Shown: positions 1 through 6,391 of the stretch, one piece after another
Position numbering within the stretch: the first letter of the stretch is position 1
How the letters are laid out: every line of letters begins with the position of its first letter
From: CAVQEK01 sp964596645
GTDB lineage: Bacteria; Bacteroidota; Bacteroidia; Cytophagales; Cyclobacteriaceae
Reading direction: 5' to 3'
DNA: 10,630 nt
Assembly (NCBI GenBank): GCA_964596645.1
Contig: CAZQVB010000069.1
Location: 1-10,630 of the forward strand
The notes under the pieces: model-generated
The model's database searches: none
Told to the model about the DNA's origin: nothing
What the model saw: only the letters and a program-made list of their open reading frames with translations
Position numbers and translations under genes: made by a program

Positions 1-53
1 GGGGTGGGTCAGTTTGCAGCGAAACAGGTGGGTCAGCTTGAGCGAAATAGTCA
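1..53. mobile_element. Possible end of an IS21-like insertion sequence (tandem terminal repeats)
   Basis: Two head-to-tail copies of a unit beginning GGTGGGTCAG are seen at 3-26 and 27-49, about 24 nt each. They share the core GGTGGGTCAG-(t/c)TTG-AGCGAAA-A and are followed by GTCA at 50-53. IS21-family elements carry several such short repeats at each end and finish in CA, so this may be the terminal part of an IS whose istA/istB genes lie outside the window, with its boundary near 53. No transposase is visible here, the other end is missing and no target duplication can be checked. The call rests on repeat architecture and a remembered resemblance to Bacteroidota IS21 ends. Confidence 0.4.
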
Positions 54-55
54 CC

Positions 56-280
56 CTAAAAGATGCCGACCATCCATGGCTGTTCATTTCTTTTTCAGTT
101 GATGAAAAGAAACGAACCAAAGAAAAATTTTGTCCAAACAATGCTGTCAACGCGCTGGCCCACCGCACGCCCGCTGTTTTGACTAGCCTGTGCGTAAAAA
201 AAGTCTATCATCCTGAACTCGTTTCAGGATCTGCCCAAATAGCCAACAGATGCTGAAACAAGTTCAGCATGACCCGCTAA
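56..280. repeat. Non-coding intergenic repeat-type sequence (spurious small ORF)
   Basis: No convincing gene lies in this stretch. It contains an 8-bp inverted repeat, TTTCTTTT at 87-94 and AAAAGAAA at 105-112, and then two larger hairpins annotated separately. An open frame runs from 14 to 256 on the plus strand and includes the phrase DEKKRTKEKF. From general knowledge, frames with similar phrases recur in Bacteroidota intergenic repeats and are commonly mis-annotated as small hypothetical proteins. The frame starts inside the IS-like repeats and ends inside a palindrome, which argues against a real protein. That the region is dispersed through the genome is inference. Confidence 0.4.
208..272. 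repeat. REP-like pair of facing imperfect palindromes
   Basis: Two 25-nt palindromic units lie at 208-232 and 248-272 in opposite orientation, 15 nt apart. Each folds into a hairpin with an 8-bp stem and 5-nt loop: ATCCTGAA/TTCAGGAT (210-217 with 223-230) and ATGCTGAA/TTCAGCAT (250-257 with 263-270). When one unit is reverse-complemented the two differ at only three positions: one in the loop, and two that pair with each other in the stem (C-G in one, G-C in the other), so pairing is kept. This resembles the paired-palindrome layout of REP/BIME elements. It lies downstream of the sialidase-like gene and could stabilise or end its mRNA. On the minus strand the far hairpin is followed, after about seven bases, by a run of seven T residues. 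Confidence 0.6.
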
Positions 281-356
281 ACCCTTTCCATGTATACTAT
301 TCTACTAATCTACCAGTCTACCAATTTTGGTGCTAAATGTCTGTTAGCCAAAGCAT

Positions 357-1577
357 TTAATCGTTATTCCATTCCATCGTAGCCACAAACACAGTATTGT
401 TGGCACCATACTCAGCGGAGTGTTCCGTCATGCGCTCTGCGGCGCTTACCACGGTTACATCTTCACCTACTTGCGCTACGCCAAAGTTGCCAAGTCGTGC
501 GCCTCGCTCCGGCACCAGCACCCGCTCCGTGTCGCGCATCACTTGTAGTGCGGCAGGGTGCACCCGTGCAGCAAATAATGGTGCGCGATGCCGAAAGATA
601 TGATCATTGTTGGCGCCCCGGCGGGTATACACCAGGTAGAGCCCCGAGCTGTGGGTGATCCAATGGGTTTGTGTATTGTAGCTGCCGAGTATCTGTCCGT
701 CGTCGAAAGTCCATTCCTGCACCGGGCCGTAGTGCAGTCCGTCGTTGCCTTTGGCCACGTAGGCAGATTCGTCGTTGCGCAGGGTGATGAAATATTCCCC
801 GTCGTACAGGGCTATGGACGTCTCGCCTAAACCGCGGCCGCTGGGCATGGTCAGCTCATCGCCATGTGCCAGATAGCGAAGGCTGTCGCCGTCGAAGGCG
901 CAGTGTACGATGGTGGCCACATTCAGCCCTTCGGGTATATTTTCTCGCAGATAGTATACGGGCAGCAGCAGTGTGCCATCGGGCAGGTGCAGTGGCTGAT
1001 TGCAGCCGGCTGATGGGTTGTAAATAGAATCGCCCTGATGATCTACTGCAGGCATTTCAAACAACTTCAGCGCGCTCCAGGCATCGTTGGCAGGGTGGTA
1101 GACGGTGTAGCCCACGGCACGGGCTATTTCGGGGTCTGCCTGGTTGTTGGTGTTATAATAAAACAGTTTACCCGTGCCCAGCACCTTACCGCTTGGTTTG
1201 TGCAGCGTCGGGTACACATCACTCAGCACCATCTCCAAACTGTCGTTGATCACCGTGCGCTCCATGATCATCTTGGGTGCCGACCAGGACCTGCCCATAT
1301 CGCTGCTTTTGCACGCATACAAGTTGCCGTAGTTGTCGATGCCTCCGCTTAGCCGGGTCGACATAGTGACGATCAGGTCGGGACGGTGCACTTTGGTGGG
1401 GGCAATGTATGCCTGGGTCCACATGGCCCCTGGCGAATAGCCTGTGCGTACGGTGTCCAGCCTCAGCGCATACGGGTGGTCGGGCGCTGTACAGAAGGTG
1501 CACATACAGGCGATACACACAGCGACAAAGCCAATCAGGTGTTTTGTCTTTATCAGTTTCATGTTCTCTGGCTTCAT
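357..1577 (-). CDS. Exported sialidase-fold (BNR/Asp-box) protein
   Basis: The 406-residue product appears to be an exported six-bladed beta-propeller of the sialidase/neuraminidase fold. A hydrophobic signal segment spans about residues 13-29 and is rich in Cys (21, 24, 26, 29). It may be a lipoprotein signal, although no lipobox is canonical. One clear Asp box (SxDxGxxW) lies at 92-98, with a degenerate second (GNDGLHY) near 277. The segment NPSAGCNQPLHLPDG (187-201) and the C-terminal stretch RHRAPLF through RLGNFGV (329-367) match a roughly 400-residue 'sialidase family' group I recall from Bacteroidota and Planctomycetota. Activity on sialic acid is not shown: the usual FRIP motif is not evident. 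Candidate catalytic residues include Glu252 and Arg267. An alternative start is Met6 (ATG ending at 1562). It lies 231 nt downstream of the sulfatase on the same strand and may have its own promoter. It probably acts on an acidic or sulfated glycan in the periplasm. Confidence 0.75.
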   Translation of the reverse strand: MKPENMKLIKTKHLIGFVAVCIACMCTFCTAPDHPYALRLDTVRTGYSPGAMWTQAYIAPTKVHRPDLIVTMSTRLSGGIDNYGNLYACKSSDMGRSWSAPKMIMERTVINDSLEMVLSDVYPTLHKPSGKVLGTGKLFYYNTNNQADPEIARAVGYTVYHPANDAWSALKLFEMPAVDHQGDSIYNPSAGCNQPLHLPDGTLLLPVYYLRENIPEGLNVATIVHCAFDGDSLRYLAHGDELTMPSGRGLGETSIALYDGEYFITLRNDESAYVAKGNDGLHYGPVQEWTFDDGQILGSYNTQTHWITHSSGLYLVYTRRGANNDHIFRHRAPLFAARVHPAALQVMRDTERVLVPERGARLGNFGVAQVGEDVTVVSAAERMTEHSAEYGANNTVFVATMEWNND

Positions 1578-1808
1578 ATAGCAAGGGTGAGCTTATCAAT
1601 GTACTGTTGGTCACCGATAAAGGAGTGAGCTTTTTTTAGCAGGTAAAAAAGCGGTTAGTATAAGAATAGTAGCCGAGTTGGAGTGACTTATTTTTGATTT
1701 ACAGCGAAGTTGAAGTGAGCAATCAACATAAAAGATCTCAAAAAGACCGGCTACTATTTTTATACATAATTGGCGAGTGGTTGTTTTTATTGCACCACCA
1801 TTCTTTAT
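1578..1808. other. Intergenic region between sulfatase and sialidase-like gene
   Basis: This 231-nt A+T-rich gap has no supported gene; the only frames are short plus-strand shadows. It holds the 108-bp inverted-repeat element at 1658-1765. It also holds a separate 8-bp inverted repeat, GCTTTTTT at 1629-1636 and AAAAAAGC at 1645-1652, with an 8-nt loop. The promoter of the sialidase-like gene, if it has its own, must lie here, but I see no clear TAnnTTTG element on the minus strand. Confidence 0.5.
1658..1765. repeat. 108-bp element with 18-nt inverted ends (MITE-like or long-loop hairpin)
   Basis: The arms 1658-1675 and 1748-1765 are reverse complements at 17 of 18 positions. The exception (1664 with 1759) is a G·U wobble when read as plus-strand RNA. 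The 72-nt interior contains two similar direct repeats, CGAGTTGGAGTGA at 1674-1686 and CGAAGTTGAAGTGA at 1705-1718. No open frame is present. The size and inverted ends fit a miniature transposable element, but no target-site duplication is clear in the flanks. It could instead be an mRNA structure between the sulfatase and the sialidase-like gene. Confidence 0.5.
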
Positions 1809-4241
1809 TTAATGACTCATCATTATCCGTTTTGCTTCTGCTTCTAGGTCGATATAGGGCGTTCCTTCTACAGTGATGCCTACAAAGTCAAGCGAGCCGT
1901 TATTGAATCGACTAGGGGTTGGGTAAAATTTGCTGACGGCATCACCACTATCATAGCCAATACATAATCCATCTCCAGATAAGGTGAATTTGCCAGGTTG
2001 GGTTTTCATGGGGCCTTCGGCTACCAACTGTTCGTCAATATAAAGCTTAGTTATTCCAATGGATTCGCCATTCTCCCCGGCCTTTTCTTTAATAAATTCC
2101 ATACCTAAGGTGTGTGTGCCAGGAGTTAAGTCTATAGATGATTCAAAAACTTGTTCCGGACTAATGCCTAGAAAATTATAGACATAGTAAAGTTTATTGT
2201 TTTTGATGAATAAGCTATGCCCTCCAAATCGTGAACCATGGGCAAATAAAATTCCTGATGTGTTATTTGTAGTTTCTACGTTGGCCAATACTTTATATGA
2301 TCGTCCACGAACATTTACGGCATTTCCTTCTGGTACTGGAGCTGCGAACGGATAGTAAATATATCCATCACGTGCTGGTTCCGACGAAGGTCTTTCTGTA
2401 AGATTAAATTCTTGAACGCTTCTGTCATCGAGTGGTAAAACATTATTTTTTTCTGCTTCCACAAACCAAGCATTAATCAATTCTTGCAATTTCTCTGGAT
2501 ACTCATCAGCCAAATTTTTAGATTCAGATCGATCTTCCGCAACGTGGTACAGTTCCCATTCATCTTTGTCAAAATTGCCTATTCCTGAAAGTGGCGGATG
2601 AACAGTTGCAGCTTTCCAACCCTCTTTCCAGATTCCACGAGACCCTAACATGGTATAATACTGCACTTTTTTTTGTGTTGGATCATTTGGCTTTGCATCA
2701 AACGTGTAGGCCATGGAAACACCAGACAATGGCACTTGCTTCACACCATTGTACTCTTCGGGCATTTCTAGACCTATAACTTCCAACAAGGTCGGTACTA
2801 TGTCAACAGAATGGTGATATTGATGACGAATCTCACCTTTAGCCTTAATTCCTTTAGGCCAAGAGATCACGAGGGGATCATTCGTTCCGCCCGCATATTG
2901 GCTGTAGCGCTTGAACATTTTGAATGGTGCAGAGAAGGCCGATGCCCAACCTGTAGGATAGTGCTGATACGTATCAGGACCACCCAGATCATCTAAATAT
3001 TTCATGTTTTCCGATAATTCATCCGGATAACCGTTAAAGAATTTATTTTCATTCACAGAGCCGTTTGGACTTCCTTCTCCAGAAGCCCCGTTATCGGCAG
3101 CATAGAGCACAATGGTATTTTCTAATTGACCGCTTTCTTCTAGATAATCGATTACGCGTCCTACCTGAGCATCTGTGTATTCGGAGAATCCTGCATATAC
3201 TTCTGCCATTTTGGCGAATAATTTCTTTTCGTCATCATTCAACGTATTCCAGGGGCGCACCATGTCAATGGCTTGGGCCATATGCTCTGGCATAGAGTTT
3301 ATGGGGGTATTCACAGTACCTTCAGGTAATATGCCCTTATCAATCATACTCTGTGTTACCCATTCTCTATAGGCATCGTACCCTTCATCAAACCTACCTT
3401 TGTACTTGTCTATATATTCTTGTGGCGCATGGTGTGGGGCATGATTGGCACCAGGATTATACCACATATACCAAGGCTTTGAAGGGTTTGTGGCTTTCTG
3501 GTCACGGATCATGCTTAAAGCATGGTCGGCCAAATCTTTAGATAAATGATATCCTTCTTCAAATTCTTTTTCAACAAAATGGTTGTCTTCAATTAAATCT
3601 GGATACCACTGATTGGTTTCTCCACCAATAAACCCATAAAAACGATCCCATCCCATTTGAAGCGGCCACTGTTTTTTACTTTCTCCTGAGGCTACATCTT
3701 GTTCTGGCACGTTATGATTTTTACCTATCCAAAAGGTACTATACCCATTGTCTTGAAGTATTTTTGCAAATGGTGTGACTTCGGGCCCAATGCGACCGTT
3801 AGCCCCAGGATATCCATCTGCAACTTCTGTGATGGCTGCCATTCCATTTAAATGGTGGTTTCTTCCCGTAAGTATGGTAGAGCGTGTAGGTGAACACAAG
3901 GCCGTCGTATGCCATTGAGTATAGGTGAGGCCATTGGCAGCCAGCTTGTCCATGGTGGGCATGTTAATGGCACCACCATAGGGTGACCAGGCCCCTAAGC
4001 CCGTATCATCGTAAAGAATAAAAAGAATATTCGGAGCACCATCAGGTGCAGATTTTGCGGTGTAAGCTGACCAGTCTGGTTCTGAATCTCGTACATCGAG
4101 CGCAATTTTTCCTTTAAACTCAGCGGTTGAACTGATTTCATTTTTATTAGAATTTAGATTGCAGCTTGCTATTGCAATAGCAAGCAATCCAACAGCGAAT
4201 GGCTTGAGAAGTGCTTTTAATTTCAATTCTAGTTTCTTCAT
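1809..4241 (-). CDS. Arylsulfatase-type lipoprotein (S1 family, formylglycine sulfatase)
   Basis: The 810-residue product hydrolyses sulfate esters and is most likely anchored in an envelope membrane. Residues 1-27 form a lipoprotein signal with lipobox IASC (Cys27). The alkaline-phosphatase-like sulfatase domain follows: metal ligands Asp78-Asp79 (LYDDTG), and the signature CSPTRSTILTGR at 116-127, where Cys116 would be converted to formylglycine by a maturase encoded elsewhere. An ADNG motif typical of the second metal-ligand pair lies in the middle of the protein. The last about 190 residues, beyond the usual sulfatase domain, look like a beta-sandwich (laminin-G/concanavalin type) that may bind glycan. 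The overall pattern resembles the S1_4 subfamily, but subfamily and substrate cannot be settled by eye. The start is supported by a weak AGGAA about 8 nt upstream. The gene is about 40-43% G+C, well below its neighbours, which suggests acquisition by transfer. It lies 77 nt downstream of the regulator gene. Confidence 0.92.
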   Translation of the reverse strand: MKKLELKLKALLKPFAVGLLAIAIASCNLNSNKNEISSTAEFKGKIALDVRDSEPDWSAYTAKSAPDGAPNILFILYDDTGLGAWSPYGGAINMPTMDKLAANGLTYTQWHTTALCSPTRSTILTGRNHHLNGMAAITEVADGYPGANGRIGPEVTPFAKILQDNGYSTFWIGKNHNVPEQDVASGESKKQWPLQMGWDRFYGFIGGETNQWYPDLIEDNHFVEKEFEEGYHLSKDLADHALSMIRDQKATNPSKPWYMWYNPGANHAPHHAPQEYIDKYKGRFDEGYDAYREWVTQSMIDKGILPEGTVNTPINSMPEHMAQAIDMVRPWNTLNDDEKKLFAKMAEVYAGFSEYTDAQVGRVIDYLEESGQLENTIVLYAADNGASGEGSPNGSVNENKFFNGYPDELSENMKYLDDLGGPDTYQHYPTGWASAFSAPFKMFKRYSQYAGGTNDPLVISWPKGIKAKGEIRHQYHHSVDIVPTLLEVIGLEMPEEYNGVKQVPLSGVSMAYTFDAKPNDPTQKKVQYYTMLGSRGIWKEGWKAATVHPPLSGIGNFDKDEWELYHVAEDRSESKNLADEYPEKLQELINAWFVEAEKNNVLPLDDRSVQEFNLTERPSSEPARDGYIYYPFAAPVPEGNAVNVRGRSYKVLANVETTNNTSGILFAHGSRFGGHSLFIKNNKLYYVYNFLGISPEQVFESSIDLTPGTHTLGMEFIKEKAGENGESIGITKLYIDEQLVAEGPMKTQPGKFTLSGDGLCIGYDSGDAVSKFYPTPSRFNNGSLDFVGITVEGTPYIDLEAEAKRIMMSH
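4164..4185. repeat. 22-bp perfect palindrome within the sulfatase signal-peptide codons
   Basis: The left half is GCTTGCTATTG and the right half its exact reverse complement, CAATAGCAAGC, with no spacer. It falls on the codons for Leu-Ala-Ile-Ala-Ile-Ala-Ser just before lipobox Cys27. The repeated Ala-Ile codons help to create the symmetry, so it may be a by-product of the signal peptide. A hairpin in the mRNA about 55-80 nt after the start codon is also possible. Confidence 0.5.
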
Positions 4242-4282
4242 TTCATTTCCTGTTTATTGAATAATTTTTATTTAGTAATCTC

Positions 4283-4288
4283 TGTCAA
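4283..4288 (-). promoter_or_regulatory. Weak candidate -35-like TTGACA upstream of the sulfatase
   Basis: On the minus strand the 77-nt gap before the sulfatase contains TTGACA. ATTATT follows 17 nt later as a poor -10 match. Primary sigma factors of Bacteroidota usually recognise TTTG and TAnnTTTG instead, so the match may be accidental. It would matter only if the sulfatase is transcribed separately from the regulator gene, or if the gene came from a donor with different promoters. Confidence 0.15.
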
Positions 4289-4318
4289 TGCACGCCAACT
4301 CGCAGGGTATCGGCAGTT

Positions 4319-5002
4319 TTATGATCCATCTTCGCGTATTTTTCTTCCGCGCAAGGGCGCCGTTATGTGATCATAAATAGCCTTGGAAGCTGCCTCGGCA
4401 TCCTGATCGTGTACCGCCTGGTATATGCTGCGGTGTTCTGAAAGGGTGAGAAGCCGTGTTTGCTCGGGCGCCATGAAGCCTGCCCTTATTTTGGGGAAGA
4501 AGACATTGACGATCAACGTGCCAAAAACTTCCAATACAGGATTTTGGGTTGCCTTGAGCAGCGCCAGGTGAAACTCCATGTCGTTCGTTTCGTCTGGGGT
4601 GCCCTTGGCATGGCTTTGTTCCATATCTTCTATAGTACTCAAAATTTTCAAAAGATCTTTTGCCTTTCGGCGATGTGCAGCGATGCGCACGGCGGCACTT
4701 TCAATCACTGCCCGGGCGCAGATCAGATCATGCTCGCTATAGCCCGTGTGCTCGAGATGGCTAGCAATATTCTTAAACAGATAGGCCAAATCGGGATCCC
4801 TGACGATGGTTCCGCCTTTTTTTCGGCTCTCCAACAGGCCCTGTTCCTGCAACAGATTGATGCCCTCGCGCAGGCGGCGTATGGAAATATTAAGCTCACC
4901 GCACAATGCCTGCTGTGTTGGCAGCAGGTCACCGGCCTTTAGACCTTGATCATCTATGTACCGGCGCAGGCGTTCGGCCGTGTCAGACGAGTGTGTACGC
5001 AT
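4319..5002 (-). CDS. GntR-family transcriptional regulator, FadR subfamily (FCD domain)
   Basis: The 227-residue protein has an N-terminal winged helix-turn-helix at about 5-70. The typical core is LPTQQAL followed by the recognition region NISIRRLREGINLL, then the wing GGTIV. A C-terminal all-helical FCD ligand domain follows at about 90-215. Candidate FCD metal/ligand residues are Asp141 and His145 (DMEFH), His190 (SEHRSIY) and His212 (DHI). FCD regulators often bind carboxylated metabolites such as sugar acids, so an acidic intermediate is a plausible effector. The gene is divergent from the aminotransferase gene, sharing a 103-nt A+T-rich spacer, and is 77 nt upstream of the sulfatase on its own strand. 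It may repress either or both transcripts and itself. Family assignment is firm; targets are inferred. Confidence 0.9.
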   Translation of the reverse strand: MRTHSSDTAERLRRYIDDQGLKAGDLLPTQQALCGELNISIRRLREGINLLQEQGLLESRKKGGTIVRDPDLAYLFKNIASHLEHTGYSEHDLICARAVIESAAVRIAAHRRKAKDLLKILSTIEDMEQSHAKGTPDETNDMEFHLALLKATQNPVLEVFGTLIVNVFFPKIRAGFMAPEQTRLLTLSEHRSIYQAVHDQDAEAASKAIYDHITAPLRGRKIREDGS

Positions 5003-5007
5003 AGGTG

Positions 5008-5050
5008 ATGGTTTGCCTCAGCAAATTAACCATTTTAAGTAAAACACCAT
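5008..5050. promoter_or_regulatory. Candidate operator region of the GntR-type regulator
   Basis: The spacer next to the regulator start carries an inverted pair ATGGTT (5008-5013) and AACCAT (5028-5033) with 14 nt between. A further ACCAT follows at 5046-5050, 17 nt after the previous one. Many FadR-type operators contain TGGT/ACCA half-sites, but usually with a much shorter spacer, so this is only a candidate site. Confidence 0.2.
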
Positions 5051-5058
5051 ATAAAACA

Positions 5059-5088
5059 TTTAATATGACAAATAATAAAATATATTTG
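5059..5088 (+). promoter_or_regulatory. Candidate Bacteroidota-type promoter for the aminotransferase operon
   Basis: TATATTTG at 5081-5088 matches the Bacteroidota -7 consensus TAnnTTTG exactly. A near match to the -33 TTTG box, TTTA at 5059-5062, lies 18 nt upstream. A start of transcription a few bases after 5088 would leave a leader of only about 10 nt before the ATG at 5106, which is short. The location, in the divergent spacer beside a GntR-type regulator gene, supports the call. Confidence 0.45.
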
Positions 5089-5105
5089 CTACATAAAATA
5101 CACAT

Positions 5106-6386
5106 ATGATGCAGCAACAACAAGCCACAGCGCGCGCCATATTCAATCAATTGCCCAAAAACAGGGTAGGTGAGGCCGACCGCGCCTATATGGAAGAAGT
5201 ACTGACAGACGGATTTGGCAATAAAGAATCGGCACACATGCTGGCCAGGTTTGAGTCTGCCTTTGCGGAAAAGTTTGAGTCAAAATACGCCATATCCATG
5301 AATTCCGGATCGGGCACCATGGTGGCGTGTTTGTTGGCTGCCGGTGTAGGGCCCGGCGATGAGGTGCTGGTGCCGGCACTCACCATGGCGGCCACCGCCT
5401 TTGTGGTGGTGCAGGTGGGGGCAGTGCCTGTATTTGTCGATAGCGATCCGCGCACCTATTGTATGGATCCGGCTGATGCTCAGCGCAAGGTGACGGAATT
5501 TACCAAAGCCATCATTCCTGTTTCCATTTACGGCCTGTCGCCCGATTTCGACGCGTTGCTTGCCCTGGCCCGGCAGCACAGCCTTACCGTAATCGAAGAC
5601 GATGCGCAGACGTTTCTGGGGAAATTCAAGGGAAAGCTGGTAGGCACCCTGGGCCATGCGGCCAGTTTTAGCTTTCAGGGCTCCAAGCACATGACCACCG
5701 GCGGCGACGGCGGTATGGTCATAACCAATGACGAGGCGTATGCCGTGCGCATACGCAAAGCGGCTGTACAGGGCTATCGCACCCTCGGCGCCAAACCCGG
5801 CTCCACCATGATACCTCGCGATGAGCGGCAGGATTGGCGATTTGAGCGCCACGACAGCCTCGGGTACAACTTCCGCATGTCGGCCCCTCAGGCTGCCCTG
5901 GGGCTGGGTCAGCTCGGCAGGCTTCCCCTGTTGGTACAGGCCCGCCAAAGCATTGCCGCCATGTATGCCGCTGTCATTGAAGAAGAGAAATGCGACTGGT
6001 TGGTGCCACCGTTTATTCCCGAAGGTCTCGAGCACGTGTACTGGTGCTTTCCTGTATGGCTCGATCAGAAAGAATCGGGTATAGACTGGCGCGACTTCCG
6101 CAGCAAATACATTAAGATGGGCGGCGACGGACTTTACGGTTGCTACACACCGGTGCATCTGGAGCCGGTCTTTCGCCACCTGGCCTTTTATGGAGACAAG
6201 CACCGCGCGCCCAATTATGATCCACGATACCGGGGCACCACAAAGTCTTATCAGGCGGGCGACTGCCCTGTACTGGAAGAATTCCGGACGGGGATGTGTC
6301 TTTTTAAAACAGGCTCTCAAACCTTTACCAAGGCGGTGGCGCAGGTTGAAGCCTTACAAAAAACCATACGCTACTATCAATCCTAA
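5106..6386 (+). CDS. PLP-dependent aminotransferase, DegT/DnrJ/EryC1/StrS family
   Basis: The 426-residue cytoplasmic protein is a fold-type I aminotransferase. Family enzymes move an amino group, usually from glutamate or glutamine, to a keto-sugar or keto-cyclitol. Visible features are the phosphate-binding NSGSGTM (66-72), a PLP-ring Asp in IEDDAQ (163-168, likely Asp165) and the Schiff-base lysine Lys194 in FQGSKHMTTGGDGG. GYN at 253-255 is followed by the family pattern RMSAPQAALGLGQL. The length is slightly above the usual 370-400, with an unusual region at about 330-390. Two adjacent ATG codons open the frame (5106 and 5109); either could be used. The SDR gene follows after 5 nt, so they are almost surely co-transcribed. 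DegT enzymes are mostly biosynthetic, but here the neighbours look catabolic, so it may deaminate a sugar or cyclitol. Direction and substrate are unknown. Confidence 0.9.
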   Translation: MMQQQQATARAIFNQLPKNRVGEADRAYMEEVLTDGFGNKESAHMLARFESAFAEKFESKYAISMNSGSGTMVACLLAAGVGPGDEVLVPALTMAATAFVVVQVGAVPVFVDSDPRTYCMDPADAQRKVTEFTKAIIPVSIYGLSPDFDALLALARQHSLTVIEDDAQTFLGKFKGKLVGTLGHAASFSFQGSKHMTTGGDGGMVITNDEAYAVRIRKAAVQGYRTLGAKPGSTMIPRDERQDWRFERHDSLGYNFRMSAPQAALGLGQLGRLPLLVQARQSIAAMYAAVIEEEKCDWLVPPFIPEGLEHVYWCFPVWLDQKESGIDWRDFRSKYIKMGGDGLYGCYTPVHLEPVFRHLAFYGDKHRAPNYDPRYRGTTKSYQAGDCPVLEEFRTGMCLFKTGSQTFTKAVAQVEALQKTIRYYQS

Positions 6387-6391
6387 GTATC

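Noticed and set aside
200..232. Strong intrinsic terminator for the sialidase-like gene
   Set aside because: On the minus strand the hairpin is followed by T residues only after about seven bases, and the stem is only 8 bp, so it is weaker than a standard terminator; it was kept as part of the REP-like pair.
14..256. 80-codon frame at the left edge as a real small protein
   Set aside because: It begins within IS-like repeats and ends within a palindrome; its sequence resembles commonly mis-annotated intergenic repeats.
5280..6320. Long 346-codon open frame on the minus strand opposite the aminotransferase gene
   Set aside because: The plus-strand frame carries the complete DegT motif set. 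The opposite frame has no family resemblance and is expected by chance in G+C-rich coding DNA.
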